Shown piece by piece: positions 42,421 to 51,064 of a DNA stretch of 64,000 nt. A program made the translations under genes and the position numbers. Under the pieces are notes generated by a model, which made no database searches, was not told the origin of the DNA, and saw nothing but the letters and a program-made list of their open reading frames with translations. Position 1 is the first letter of the stretch, and the number at the start of each line of letters is the position of its first letter. Source of the DNA: an uncultured Clostridia bacterium (GTDB taxonomy: Bacteria; Bacillota; Clostridia; Oscillospirales; Acutalibacteraceae); NCBI GenBank assembly GCA_927362715.1, contig CAKMIX010000009.1:22360-86359 (forward strand), read 5' to 3'.

Positions 42421-42627
42421 ATGTTAAAAGAAGTAACAAAAGACATGACCATTGGCGATATTTTGGACGCCGACCGCGAAACCGTTCCTTTCTTTTTGGA
42501 AATGGGAATGCACTGTCTCGGCTGCCCCGCTTCTCGCGGTGAAACGCTTGAGCAGGCGTGTGAGGTGCATGGCGTAGATGCGGATGCGCTGGTTGAAAAG
42601 ATCAACGCATTTTTGCAGTCCAAATAA
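42421..42627 (+). CDS. DUF1858 small protein
   Basis: 68 residues. Matches DUF1858: MTIGDILDADRETVPFFLEMGMHCLGCPASRGETL, read in two parts as MTIGDILD and GMHCLGCPASRGETLEQAC. The CxxC pair and the fold are shared with the N-terminal domain of hybrid-cluster-linked and ScdA-type proteins, suggesting a metal or redox role that is unproven. AAAGGAG before the ATG; probably in the ileS transcript. Confidence 0.88.
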   Translation: MLKEVTKDMTIGDILDADRETVPFFLEMGMHCLGCPASRGETLEQACEVHGVDADALVEKINAFLQSK

Positions 42628-42685
42628 ACCGAGCTTCGGGGTGCGTGCCAAAAGCCGCGCCCCGCTTGCGCTATTAAGGAGCGTT

Positions 42686-43363
42686 ATGCTGCATTTAACA
42701 CCGAGACTCGCGGCAGTCACCGATGCGGTCAAGCCTTGCGGCTGTGTTGCAGATATCGGAACGGACCACGCATATGTACCCATCCGTCTTTTGCAGGAAG
42801 GCAAGGTATCCCGTGCGATTGCTGCGGATATTCATAAACAGCCTTTGGAAAACGCGCGCCGTTCTGTTGAACGCTATGGTTTGGAAGATCGTGTGGAACT
42901 GCGTCTTTCCGATGGACTTCAAAACATATGTGCGGGTGAAGCGCAGACGATCATTATTGCAGGCATGGGCGGCGAGCAGATCGCCGAAATGCTGGATAAC
43001 ACACTCTGGCTGCGCCAAAAGGGGATTCAGCTTGTATTGCAGCCCATGACACACAGCGAGGACGTGCGGCGCGCTTTGCGCGAAAACGGCTTTTTCAAGA
43101 TGACTGAAACCACGGTCGCCGAGGGCAGGCGTATCTATTTGGTGATTTCTGCTGCGTGGGATGATACAAAAAAGCCGCGTGTAACGGCGGGCAGCGATTA
43201 TATCGGTGCGCTTCGCCCGCATGAGGTAGAGACTGACCGTCTGTTTTTACAAAATGTACTGCGCCGCCTACAAACAAAAGCGGATGCGCTGCGCGAAAAA
43301 GGCGATCGGCAGGCAGCGGCTTTGAACGAGATTATACGGGAGGTTTCTGATGCTTGCAGGTGA
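42686..43363 (+). CDS. trmK: tRNA (adenine22-N1)-methyltransferase
   Basis: 225 residues from the ATG at 42686 with AAGGAG just before. TrmK makes m1A22 in the D-arm of tRNAs, a Gram-positive modification. LTPRLAAVTDAVKPCGCVADIGTDHAYVP holds the SAM site (VADIGTDHAYVPIRLL), and IIIAGMGGEQIAEML and LVLQPMTHSEDVRRAL are family motifs, with C-terminal coiled-coil helices. It overlaps the next gene by 14 bases, as trmK and the Nif3-like gene do throughout Firmicutes. Confidence 0.95.
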   Translation: MLHLTPRLAAVTDAVKPCGCVADIGTDHAYVPIRLLQEGKVSRAIAADIHKQPLENARRSVERYGLEDRVELRLSDGLQNICAGEAQTIIIAGMGGEQIAEMLDNTLWLRQKGIQLVLQPMTHSEDVRRALRENGFFKMTETTVAEGRRIYLVISAAWDDTKKPRVTAGSDYIGALRPHEVETDRLFLQNVLRRLQTKADALREKGDRQAAALNEIIREVSDACR

Positions 43364-44093
43364 AATTTACGACTACATAGACTCTGTCGCGCCCTTTGCG
43401 GGACAGGCGGAATGGGACAACAGCGGCTTTTTGGTCGGGGAACGGGGCGCGAGTGCTGACCGCATTTTATTTGCACTCGATGCTACGCCGCAGGTGATCG
43501 AAGAAGCGGCAAAAAAGGAGTGCGCGCTGCTTGTAACGCACCATCCGATCTTGTTCAGCGCTGTAAAGGCTTTTACGGAATCCGATCCCGCTTATCTCGC
43601 GGCAAAATGCGGCGTTTCTGTGATTTGTGCGCATACATCTTATGATTTTGCAGTGAACGGTGTTGCCGATATACTGGCGGAGAAAGTGGAACTTACCGGC
43701 GTACACTCGTCGGAATGCGGTGAATTCCGTATCGGCAGAACCGAGTGTATAACGGCACAGGATTTTGCGCAAAAGGCAAAAGCGGCGCTGCATGCGCCCG
43801 TATTTGTCGCCTTGCCGCAAAAGCAGGTGCGTACTGTCGCGGTTTGCGGCGGTGCAGGGGCGTCTTTTTTGCAGGCGGCAAAAGAGCAGGGGGCAGACCT
43901 GCTTTTCACCGGTGAGGCCAAGTATCATGAAATGCTTGAAGCTGCCGCGCTGGATATCGCTCTTGTCACGGCAGGGCACTTTGAAACGGAGCACCCTGCC
44001 GTCCGCGCACTTTGCAAGCGAATTCAGGCGGCATTTCCCGACACGGTCTGCCTGCTTTCTGAGCAGACCTCTCCCATGCAAATTATCGAATAA
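43350..44093 (+). CDS. Nif3-like dinuclear metal protein (YqfO family)
   Basis: 247 residues, the short form without the PII-like insert found in B. subtilis YqfO. Metal ligands are in LLVTHHPILFSAVKAF, CAHTSYDF (where the family often has HTNLD) and GHFETEHPAVRALC at the end. Members bind two metal ions and form hexameric toroids; GTP cyclohydrolase I type 2 annotations exist, but the general function is not established. Coupled to trmK. Confidence 0.9.
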   Translation: MLAGEIYDYIDSVAPFAGQAEWDNSGFLVGERGASADRILFALDATPQVIEEAAKKECALLVTHHPILFSAVKAFTESDPAYLAAKCGVSVICAHTSYDFAVNGVADILAEKVELTGVHSSECGEFRIGRTECITAQDFAQKAKAALHAPVFVALPQKQVRTVAVCGGAGASFLQAAKEQGADLLFTGEAKYHEMLEAAALDIALVTAGHFETEHPAVRALCKRIQAAFPDTVCLLSEQTSPMQIIE

Positions 44094-44105
44094 AGGAAAC
44101 AAATT

Positions 44106-45839
44106 ATGGCACTGGACGGCATTACGCTGCATTTTATCAAAACGGAATTGGAAGAAACGCTTGTGGGTGCACGCATAGAAAAAGTACACCAGCCTGCGAA
44201 ATGCGAGCTCACCTTGCATATGCGCACGCGCTGCGGCGCGTATCGGCTTCTTCTTTCGGCGGAGTCTGCCTCGCCGCGCATCCATATTACGCAAAGGCCC
44301 GGCGAAAACCCGCAGAATCCGCCCATGCTCTGCATGCTGCTGCGCAAGCATTTAAGCGGGGCTGTACTTGTCGGATTGCGCCAATCGGGCCTTGACCGCG
44401 TGCTGTTTTTAGATTTTGATGCGACCAATGAAATCGGCGACAAGGTACGGCTGTCCCTCTGTGTAGAGATTATGGGCCAGCACAGCAATATCATATTGAT
44501 CGACGGCAATGGTATGATCTTAGATGCGGTCAAGCGTGTAGATTCCTCTAAATCCGCGTACCGAGAGATCTTACCCGGTGTAGCATATCAGCTCCCGCCG
44601 CGGCAGGATAAAATACAGGTAACAAAGGGCAATATTTCCAATTGCCTTATCCGGCTGTTTATGAATCCTGAACAGCAGCTTCCTGCGGCTTTTATGAAAA
44701 ATATAGAGGGGATTTCTCCCATTGTCAGCCGTGAGCTTGCGTTTCGCGCCGCAGGCGACTGTACCTGCACGGTGCGGGAGGCAGGAGAAGAACGGATAAA
44801 AAGCGCGCTTGAATATCTTAGCTCTTGCCTGCAAAAAGTCCCAGCGCACTGTGTCGTTTGCGATGAAGAAGAGAAACCTTTTGACTTTTCTTTTTTAGAA
44901 ATTCTGCAATACGGCGGCTTTTGTAAAAAGATCGAATACGCTTCGTTCTGCGCTCTGCTTGACGATTTTTACGCAGAGCGTGACCGCTTGCTGCGTGCCA
45001 AGCGCAGGGCGGGGGATTTGCATAAAACACTGCAAACGCTGCGCGAGCGCACCGCGCGTAAAATGGCTAATCGTCAGGCACAGCTCAAAGACAGCGCCGA
45101 AAAAGATCGTCTGCGCATCTTTGGGGAGCTTATCCAAGCGAATCAGTATGCTCTCGAAAAAGGCGCGAGCTTTTATGAATTGGAAAATTATTATGACGGC
45201 AACCAACCGGTGCGGATCCCGGCAGATCCCGCTTTGACGCCGTCGCAAAATGCTCAAAAATATTACAAGGCGTATAAGAAAGCCTCTACGGCAGAAAAAA
45301 TGCTTGCAGATCTCATCGCCCACGACGAGCAGGAGCTTAGTTATTTTGCTTCTGTGGAGGATGCGCTTTCCCGCGCCGAGGCGGAAAGCGACCTTGCCGC
45401 CATTCGGCAGGAACTGATCGACGGCAAATATTTGAAGCGGAAAAAAGGCGGCAAACAGAGACTGCCGAAAGAGCTTCCGCCGCATAAATTCAAGACGAGC
45501 GAGGGCTTTACTGTACTTGTCGGGCGCAACAATGTCCAGAACGATAAGCTGACGCTGAAAACGGCAAAAAATTACGACATGTGGCTGCACACGCAGCATT
45601 ATGCGGGCTCGCATACGATTTTGGTCTCCGATAACCGCGAAATTACGGACCAAGCCATTTCCGAAGCCGCCGCGATCGCCGCATTTTTCAGCAGCGCGCG
45701 CGACGCGCAAAAGGTTCCGGTCGATTATACCCGCGTCAAGAATATCAAAAAGCCTGTCGGCGCAAAGCCAGGCAAAGTGATCTACAATACCTACAACACC
45801 ATTTATGTTACCCCCGCCGAGCCGAAAGAAGAATTATAA
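44106..45839 (+). CDS. rqcH: Ribosome-associated quality control protein RqcH (NFACT)
   Basis: 577 residues. RqcH binds stalled 50S-nascent chain complexes and recruits Ala-tRNA to add C-terminal alanine tails for degradation. It has NFACT-N (ALDGITLHFIKTELEETLVG, and FSRPGENPQNPP-like RPGENPQNPPMLCMLLRKHL), a helix-hairpin-helix, a coiled coil (about 285-420) and the NFACT-R domain ending with FTVLVGRNNVQNDKLTLK, and DMWLHTQHYAGSHTIL. Older annotations call it fibronectin-binding protein. A strong terminator follows. Confidence 0.95.
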   Translation: MALDGITLHFIKTELEETLVGARIEKVHQPAKCELTLHMRTRCGAYRLLLSAESASPRIHITQRPGENPQNPPMLCMLLRKHLSGAVLVGLRQSGLDRVLFLDFDATNEIGDKVRLSLCVEIMGQHSNIILIDGNGMILDAVKRVDSSKSAYREILPGVAYQLPPRQDKIQVTKGNISNCLIRLFMNPEQQLPAAFMKNIEGISPIVSRELAFRAAGDCTCTVREAGEERIKSALEYLSSCLQKVPAHCVVCDEEEKPFDFSFLEILQYGGFCKKIEYASFCALLDDFYAERDRLLRAKRRAGDLHKTLQTLRERTARKMANRQAQLKDSAEKDRLRIFGELIQANQYALEKGASFYELENYYDGNQPVRIPADPALTPSQNAQKYYKAYKKASTAEKMLADLIAHDEQELSYFASVEDALSRAEAESDLAAIRQELIDGKYLKRKKGGKQRLPKELPPHKFKTSEGFTVLVGRNNVQNDKLTLKTAKNYDMWLHTQHYAGSHTILVSDNREITDQAISEAAAIAAFFSSARDAQKVPVDYTRVKNIKKPVGAKPGKVIYNTYNTIYVTPAEPKEEL

Positions 45840-45843
45840 GCAT

Positions 45844-45880
45844 AAAAAACGACGCTGTATTTTGCACAGCGTCGTTTTGA
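45844..45880. terminator. Strong bidirectional terminator between rqcH and the DUF378 gene
   Basis: AAAACGACGCTGT (45846-45858) pairs perfectly with ACAGCGTCGTTTT (45866-45878) around a seven-base loop. The ends supply T-tracts on both strands. Confidence 0.9.
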
Positions 45881-45892
45881 CTTTTGTTGCGG

Positions 45893-46111
45893 TTACTCGT
45901 CGTTGTCAGCGGGTGCAAGGACTTCGCTTTCGCGGAAGAGCAGGGAGATGCACCAAACCGCCGCAATGGCGACAAGCGTATAAATGATTCTGCTGATTAC
46001 GGCGTCCTGCCCGCCGAAGATCCAGCCGACAATATCAAATTGGAAAAGCCCGATGGAGCCCCAGTTGATGCCGCCGATGATAACCAGAATCAGCGCGATC
46101 CTATCCAGCAT
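45893..46111 (-). CDS. DUF378 small membrane protein
   Basis: 72 residues, ATG at 46111 on the minus strand nine bases after AAGGAG; an in-frame TTG at 46120 precedes it without a site. Two membrane helices (about 4-24 and 40-60) flank the conserved GGINWGSIGLFQFD, the DUF378/YuzA pattern. Function unknown. It lies downstream of metK on the same strand, but about 90 bases away. Confidence 0.88.
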   Translation of the reverse strand: MLDRIALILVIIGGINWGSIGLFQFDIVGWIFGGQDAVISRIIYTLVAIAAVWCISLLFRESEVLAPADNDE

Positions 46112-46198
46112 ATTTCTCAACTCCTTATCAATGCTTATTGATAGTATAGCTCGAAACAGCTTGGATATACGATTTCAAAATTTTTACAATTTTGTCTA

Positions 46199-47386
46199 TT
46201 AAAGTGTACCGGCCGCTTTTTTTAAAGCGTCAACGCGGTCGGTTCTCTCCCAAGTCAGATCCAGATCCGTTCTGCCCATATGGCCGTAAGCGGCAAGCGG
46301 ACGGTAGATCGGACGGCGCAAGTCGAGATATTCGATGATCGCCGCCGGCCGCAGGTCGAACACTTCGGTAACGATCTCGCTTAATACGTCATCCGAGAGC
46401 GCGCCCGTGCCGAAGGTGTCCACCATAACGGAAACAGGATTCGCAACACCGATGGCATAGGCAAGCTGGATCTCACAACGTCTTGCAAGACCTGCCGCAA
46501 CAATGTTTTTGGCAACATACCGCGCCGCGTATGCGGCGGAACGATCCACCTTGGTCGGGTCCTTGCCCGAGAAGCAGCCGCCGCCGTGACGGCCGATGCC
46601 GCCATATGTGTCCACGATGATCTTTCTGCCCGTGAGTCCCGAATCGCCGGCGGGGCCGCCCGTGACAAATCTTCCGGTAGGATTCACATAAATGATCGTG
46701 TCTTCATCAAAAAGGTTTTCGGGCACGACGGGTTTAATGACATGCTGTAAAATGTCTGAGCGGATCTGCGCAAGCGGAATTTCAGCACGGTGTTGTGCAG
46801 AAACGACTACCGTATCTACGCGCACGGGCTTATTGTCGTCATATTCCACCGTGACCTGCGTTTTGCCGTCCGGGAACAGATATGGCAGTGTGCCGTCCTT
46901 GCGCACGTCGGTCAGGCGCTTTGCCAGCTTATGTGCCAAAGCAATGGGCAGCGGCATGAGTTCCGGTGTTTCACAGCAGGCATAGCCGAACATCATGCCC
47001 TGGTCGCCCGCACCGTGCAGGTTGTAGTCGTCCTGCTTGCCGGTTTTCAGTTCATAGGAAGCGTCTACGCCCATGGCAATGTCTGCCGATTGCTTGTCGA
47101 TGGCAATATCTACACGGCAGGTGTGCCCGTTAAAGCCGCTGTCGTCGTTATCATAGCCGATCTCGCAAACGATATCGCGTGCGATTTTTTCTATATCGAC
47201 CTTGGCGGTCGTTGTGATCTCGCCCATGACCATCAAGCGGTTTGTGATGCATGTTGTCTCACACGCAACGCGACCATTCGGATCCTGTGCCAAAATTGCG
47301 TCTAAAATCGCATCGGAAACAGTGTCGCAAACCTTATCGGGATGCCCTTCCGTTACGGATTCGGATGTAAAAAGATGCTTTGTCAT
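46199..47386 (-). CDS. metK: S-adenosylmethionine synthetase
   Basis: 395 residues. Makes SAM from methionine and ATP. Motifs: [16 protein letters not shown] at the N-terminus, the ATP site [21 protein letters not shown] ([12 protein letters not shown]), the flexible-loop lysine [21 protein letters not shown] and [18 protein letters not shown]. The ATG at 47386 follows AAAGGAG; the open frame continuing upstream runs through the terminator of the riboswitch and is not translated. Expression is controlled by the SAM-I riboswitch at 47476-47575, so product feedback is direct. Confidence 0.97.
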   Translation of the reverse strand: MTKHLFTSESVTEGHPDKVCDTVSDAILDAILAQDPNGRVACETTCITNRLMVMGEITTTAKVDIEKIARDIVCEIGYDNDDSGFNGHTCRVDIAIDKQSADIAMGVDASYELKTGKQDDYNLHGAGDQGMMFGYACCETPELMPLPIALAHKLAKRLTDVRKDGTLPYLFPDGKTQVTVEYDDNKPVRVDTVVVSAQHRAEIPLAQIRSDILQHVIKPVVPENLFDEDTIIYVNPTGRFVTGGPAGDSGLTGRKIIVDTYGGIGRHGGGCFSGKDPTKVDRSAAYAARYVAKNIVAAGLARRCEIQLAYAIGVANPVSVMVDTFGTGALSDDVLSEIVTEVFDLRPAAIIEYLDLRRPIYRPLAAYGHMGRTDLDLTWERTDRVDALKKAAGTL

Positions 47387-47434
47387 ATGTTGTACGATCT
47401 CCTTTGAAAAATCCACAGGATGCCATTCCCGCAT

Positions 47435-47464
47435 AAAAAAGCACCCGGGCGCAGGCCAAGGTGC
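47435..47464 (-). terminator. Expression-platform terminator of the SAM-I riboswitch
   Basis: On the minus strand GCACC (47460-47464) pairs with GGTGC (47441-47445), with an inner GGC/GCC pairing, followed by TTTTTT (47440-47435). AAGGTG at the end of the aptamer can instead pair with CACCTT of the terminator arm, giving the antiterminator. Confidence 0.88.
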
Positions 47465-47475
47465 GTGGTTCGTCA

Positions 47476-47575
47476 CCTTATCTTTCAGCCGAAAGGCTGT
47501 AGGATTTGGCACCTTGCATTTTATGCAGGTTGCCGGACTTCACAGGGCCTGTCCCTCCGTCACTCTTTATAAGGA
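47476..47575 (-). ncRNA. SAM-I (S-box) riboswitch
   Basis: Read on the minus strand, the aptamer starts CCTTATAAAGAG, continues GGAGGGACAGGCCCTGTGAA, CCGGCAACC, then AAGGTGCCAAATCC and closes with GATAAGG. These are the conserved SAM-I blocks, and the closing P1 helix is CTTAT/ATAAG. It lies between a consensus promoter and metK; SAM binding would favour the downstream terminator. Confidence 0.96.
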
Positions 47576-47599
47576 ATGTCTATCCGTTTGTCAGTGAAT

Positions 47600-47628
47600 A
47601 TTGTATAACGGAACGTTCGGCTTGTCAA
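47600..47628 (-). promoter_or_regulatory. Consensus SigA promoter of metK
   Basis: Minus strand: TTGACA (47623-47628), 17-base spacer, TACAAT (47600-47605), ending about 25 bases before the SAM-I aptamer. Confidence 0.85.
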
Positions 47629-47678
47629 CCGCAGACAGACACATTTTGCGGAAAATTGACAATTTCCAGAAGTGTTTC

Positions 47679-48260
47679 TCAACCGAGCGCGGCAGGGAAC
47701 TGTGCCTCGGCGGCGATTAGAATCGCCCGCGGGTCGTTGCCGATGATGTCAAGCCCTTCGGCAGCTATATGAAACGATTGTTTTACGCCGAAAAACTGTT
47801 CCATAACGGCGCGGATATAGGTGAATCCAAAATTGTTTTCTCCGATATATCCACCCGCTGTTGTGATGTAAACCAGCCGTTCTGCACGGCAGAGACTAAC
47901 GGGTTTTCCTGTTTCGTCGTAAGCAAAGGTTACCCCTGAACAGCTCACATTTTCCACATAAAGCTTCAAAAGCGCAGGAAAAGAAAAATCCCAATACGGC
48001 GCCGCGATCACGATCCATTGTGCGTTTCGGAAGATGTTGGCGTGCACGAAAAAGGATGCATCGGTTTTACCTTCATGCAAAAGGTGATCACGTTCGTGCA
48101 GACGCGCTTTGTCAAGCGGCTGCAGCCCGAGTGTGTCGAGCTTCAAATGTGTGATCTGTGCATCTGCCAAATTTGATAAAAACCGATTGGCAAGCTCGAG
48201 TGTGCGCGAAGCTTCCCCGCGCACACAGGCGTCTAAAAACAGGATATCCTTTTTCGGCAT
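47679..48260 (-). CDS. Flavodoxin-fold NAD(P)H-dependent oxidoreductase
   Basis: 193 residues. It has the flavodoxin-like layout of the NQO/AcpD azoreductase group: N-terminal LFLDACVRGEASRTLELANRF, central IVIAAPYWDFSFPALLKLYV and YITTAGGYIGENNFGFTYI, the FMN-contacting loops. The likely cofactor is FMN and the donor NADH or NADPH; the physiological acceptor is unknown (quinones or azo compounds are reduced by relatives). It starts 14 bases after ribU on the minus strand, so it shares the FMN riboswitch. Confidence 0.88.
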   Translation of the reverse strand: MPKKDILFLDACVRGEASRTLELANRFLSNLADAQITHLKLDTLGLQPLDKARLHERDHLLHEGKTDASFFVHANIFRNAQWIVIAAPYWDFSFPALLKLYVENVSCSGVTFAYDETGKPVSLCRAERLVYITTAGGYIGENNFGFTYIRAVMEQFFGVKQSFHIAAEGLDIIGNDPRAILIAAEAQFPAALG

Positions 48261-48273
48261 GGTTTTCCTCCGT

Positions 48274-48903
48274 TCAGCCCGCTTTCCCTTTTAAAACGGG
48301 GGATAGGCGTTTATACAAAATAAAGGTGACTACGGTGCAAAGCATCCCTTTGATGAAAGTAAACGGGACATTGAAGACCAAGAGCGCTTTCCAAAGATTG
48401 TCAACAGTAGGCAGGATCGCCTGATACGCAGCCAATATCGCGTCCATAGGCATAAAGTTGGTATAAACGGGATACACGATAAAATAGTTGGTGAACAGGC
48501 TGAAAACTGCCATACAGCATGCGCCCGTAAGCGCCCCGAGAAACGCAAATTTTCGATTCTTTTTGTGCTTATATATGAGTCCTGCGGGGATCACAAGAAA
48601 ACAGCCCAAAATAAAATTGGAAAGCTCGCCGACGCCGCCTGTAGAGGTGGTCAGCAGATTGATAAGATTTTTCAACAGACAGACCATAACGCCGCTCAAT
48701 GGACCTAAAGAAAATGAGGCGATCAGCGCAGGAAAGTCGGAAAGATCCATTTTGATGAAGCTTGGCATCAGCGGCACACTGAAATCCAGAAACATCAATA
48801 CGGCGGAGACGGCGGCAAGCAGCGCGGTAACCGTCAGTTTACGGATGCGCGCCCCGGAAAAGACCTTTTTTTTGTTCGTGGTTCGGACAGCTTGTGCGGA
48901 CAT
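48274..48903 (-). CDS. ribU: Riboflavin ECF transporter substrate-binding component
   Basis: 209 residues with about six membrane helices. RibU is the S component that binds riboflavin and docks on the shared energy-coupling module EcfAA'T (not in this window). The family pattern is visible: LTVTALLAAVSAVLMFLDFS, PSFIKMDLSDFPALIASFSLGPLSG and LIKNLINLLTTSTGGVGELSNF-like sequence. Preceded by an FMN riboswitch with a terminator, which shuts off uptake when FMN is high. Confidence 0.94.
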   Translation of the reverse strand: MSAQAVRTTNKKKVFSGARIRKLTVTALLAAVSAVLMFLDFSVPLMPSFIKMDLSDFPALIASFSLGPLSGVMVCLLKNLINLLTTSTGGVGELSNFILGCFLVIPAGLIYKHKKNRKFAFLGALTGACCMAVFSLFTNYFIVYPVYTNFMPMDAILAAYQAILPTVDNLWKALLVFNVPFTFIKGMLCTVVTFILYKRLSPVLKGKAG

Positions 48904-48943
48904 TATACATCGTCCCTTTCAAAAAATATTCAAATGCGGCTGT

Positions 48944-48980
48944 CCAAAAGAAAAAGCCCCGCAAGAAAAGTCTTGCGAGG
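48944..48980 (-). terminator. Terminator of the FMN riboswitch
   Basis: Minus strand: CCTCGCAAGA (48980-48971) pairs with TCTTGCGGGG (48966-48957) with one G-U pair and a four-base loop, followed by CTTTTTCTTTT. Confidence 0.9.
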
Positions 48981-48998
48981 CGAAAGTGCAGAAAAAGC

Positions 48999-49105
48999 AT
49001 CTTCTTTCATCCGGACTTTGACCGTCGGTTCGGGAATTGCACCCGATCAGCAAAGAGCTTGTGGACTTTTACCACCGGTGGGGACTTTCACCCCGCCTTG
49101 AAGAC
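48999..49105 (-). ncRNA. FMN (RFN) riboswitch
   Basis: Read on the minus strand: GTCTTCAAGGCGGGGTG, AAAGTCCCCACCGGTGGT, AAAAGTCCAC, GGTGCAATTCCCGAACCGAC, GGTCAAAGTCCGGATGAAAG and a closing GAAGAT. This follows the RFN consensus from start to end. P1 is TCTTC/GAAGA. It controls ribU and the flavodoxin-fold reductase. Confidence 0.96.
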
Positions 49106-49125
49106 AGCTGTTGATTTGTACTGTC

Positions 49126-49154
49126 ATTATATGCTTATGATTTTGTTTTGTCAA
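49126..49154 (-). promoter_or_regulatory. Perfect SigA promoter of ribU
   Basis: Minus strand: TTGACA (49149-49154), 17-base spacer, TATAAT (49126-49131). The minus 35 box lies in the 3' end of the MFS gene. Confidence 0.87.
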
Positions 49155-50382
49155 CCCGCGTGCCGGTAGATTTTCGGAACACCCCCAAAAGCACCAGCCC
49201 TAAAATAGCAAGGATCGGGAAAAGATTGCCGAAGCCCAACCCGACTTTCAGCGCAGCACCGTCTGTAAGGCTTGCATCTGCGCGCTGTGCGGCAGAGGAA
49301 ACGAAGCTGACGATCCAGGGGCCTACCGAGCAGCCAATATCGCCCAGAATCGCAAGCACACCGAACATTGCCGCCCCGCCGTTCGGATAAAGCGAAGAAA
49401 CCAGACTGAATGTACCGGGCCAAAACAGACTGATCGAGAAGCCTGTAAGCGCGCAGCCGAACAGCGCAAGCAGGGGATTCGGCGAGACTGCAGTGGTCGT
49501 ATAACAGACAATGCACAAGACAGCGCAGAAGAACATAGCTTTTTTTAAATCCAGCCGATCGCCGTAAATGCCGAACAGCAGCCGCCCAAGACCCATAAAA
49601 ACGGCAAACAGGCAGGGGCCGAGCAGATCGCCCATGACCTTGGTGACGCCGAGCCCGGTTTCGGCGAAGAAAGACGACCACTGCGACATCGCAAGCTCCG
49701 AAGCGCCCGCACACAGCATAAGCAGCATGGCAATGCGGAAATTTCGTTCGGAAAACAGTTTGCCAAGAGGGATCTTTTCTTCTTCCTTGAGCGTTTTCGG
49801 AAAGGGGAGCGTAGTGAAGTTTATCAGGTTCGCAAACGGCACGCATGCCCAGATCAGCGGCAGAACGTACCAATAGGAATTGCCCGCAAACCAGACAAAA
49901 AGGGTTGAAAGCGCAACCACCGTCATCTGTCCCCAGCAATAAAACGAGTGCAGCAGGCTCATGTCCGCCTCTTTTTTATTGCTTGGGATGGCGTCCACGA
50001 TCGGGCTGATGGTTACCTCGATCATACCGCTGCCCATGCCGGAAATAACAGTTGCAAGCACAAGCGCCGGGAACGGTGCGGACACAAACCGCGGCAGCGT
50101 GCCGAGCAGGATGAGCCCCACCGTTGCACAGGCATGCGAAGCAAGGATGACTTTTTTATATCCGATTCGATCCACGACCTTGACGGAAATCAGATCCACG
50201 ACAGTCTGGGAAAGGAAATTGATGAGGATCAGGCTGCCGATCTGTGTGAGTGATATGCCGAATTCCTCCTGAAAAACGATAAACAGAATGGGGGAAAGGT
50301 TGTTGATGATGGCCTGTACGAAATATCCCGCATAGCAGGCGATGGTTGTGCCTTTGTAGGTCCGCTGCATAAAGTTATACAT
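49135..50382 (-). CDS. Major facilitator superfamily transporter
   Basis: 415 residues, twelve predicted membrane helices in two six-helix halves. The loop between helices 2 and 3 reads VDLISVKVVDRIGYKKVILA, the MFS A-motif (D-R-x-G-Y/R-K/R-k), and FGIYGDRLDLKKAM is the equivalent in the second half. It resembles the FucP-like/sugar-type group by general composition, but the substrate cannot be assigned. Its start overlaps the ydcF-like gene by eight bases, so it is the last gene of a manA-ydcF-MFS unit on the minus strand. Confidence 0.87.
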   Translation of the reverse strand: MYNFMQRTYKGTTIACYAGYFVQAIINNLSPILFIVFQEEFGISLTQIGSLILINFLSQTVVDLISVKVVDRIGYKKVILASHACATVGLILLGTLPRFVSAPFPALVLATVISGMGSGMIEVTISPIVDAIPSNKKEADMSLLHSFYCWGQMTVVALSTLFVWFAGNSYWYVLPLIWACVPFANLINFTTLPFPKTLKEEEKIPLGKLFSERNFRIAMLLMLCAGASELAMSQWSSFFAETGLGVTKVMGDLLGPCLFAVFMGLGRLLFGIYGDRLDLKKAMFFCAVLCIVCYTTTAVSPNPLLALFGCALTGFSISLFWPGTFSLVSSLYPNGGAAMFGVLAILGDIGCSVGPWIVSFVSSAAQRADASLTDGAALKVGLGFGNLFPILAILGLVLLGVFRKSTGTRVDKTKS

Positions 50383-51061
50383 ACTCCTTGTCGTCGGAAA
50401 GTTCTGCCGAGCCGCTGATCGGGATGGCTTCGCCGAGATAGGTCGGTTCGGGCTCTATAATACAGATCACAAAATCTTTGACCCGCGCCAAAGATTCCCG
50501 TACCTGATTTCTAAGGTCAGACAGAAACGAATGATCCGGTCCGTCTGCCACAACGCCATACGCCTCCAGTCCCAATGCGCGCGCAATATAGACCGCTCTG
50601 TAAAGATGGTAACCCTGTGTCACAATAATGACCTTGCGGACGCCAAAAATATCGCGCGCACGGTACATGGAGTCGTAGGTGGAAAACCCGGCGTGATCCA
50701 AAAAAATAACGTTCGGTTCTACGCCCTTGTCCACGCAATATTGTTTCATACTGTTGACTTCGTCATAGTCCTTTTCCCCGTGGTCTCCACTCATCAAAAG
50801 CCTGTCCGAAGCACCGCCTTCATACAGAGCAAGGCCTGTTAAAACACGGTTCTCTACGGTGGGGGCGAGCGTATTGCCGTATACGGAACTGCCGAGCACC
50901 AAAATGCAGTCGGCGTCCAGCTTGCACGCCTCTTCTTCGGTTAAAATATGCGGCCGTGCGGTCAGTACGACCGCTGCGTTTATGCCGCAAAATACGGCAG
51001 CGCCAAGCAGGAAAAGGCAGACAAAAGCTAAAAATAATTTTTTTAAGCGGTTTTTCCGCAT
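50375..51061 (-). CDS. YdcF/SanA-family (DUF218) membrane protein
   Basis: 228 residues: a basic N-terminus, one membrane helix (about 9-31), then a DUF218 Rossmann-like domain outside the membrane: DADCILVLGSSVYGNTLAPTV, RLLMSGDHGEKDYDEVNSMK, GVRKVIIVTQGYHLYRAVYIA. This is the pattern of E. coli SanA (vancomycin exclusion). Function is unproven, but an envelope-related role is commonly proposed. Three bases separate it from manA. Confidence 0.9.
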   Translation of the reverse strand: MRKNRLKKLFLAFVCLFLLGAAVFCGINAAVVLTARPHILTEEEACKLDADCILVLGSSVYGNTLAPTVENRVLTGLALYEGGASDRLLMSGDHGEKDYDEVNSMKQYCVDKGVEPNVIFLDHAGFSTYDSMYRARDIFGVRKVIIVTQGYHLYRAVYIARALGLEAYGVVADGPDHSFLSDLRNQVRESLARVKDFVICIIEPEPTYLGEAIPISGSAELSDDKEYV

Positions 51062-51064
51062 GAC

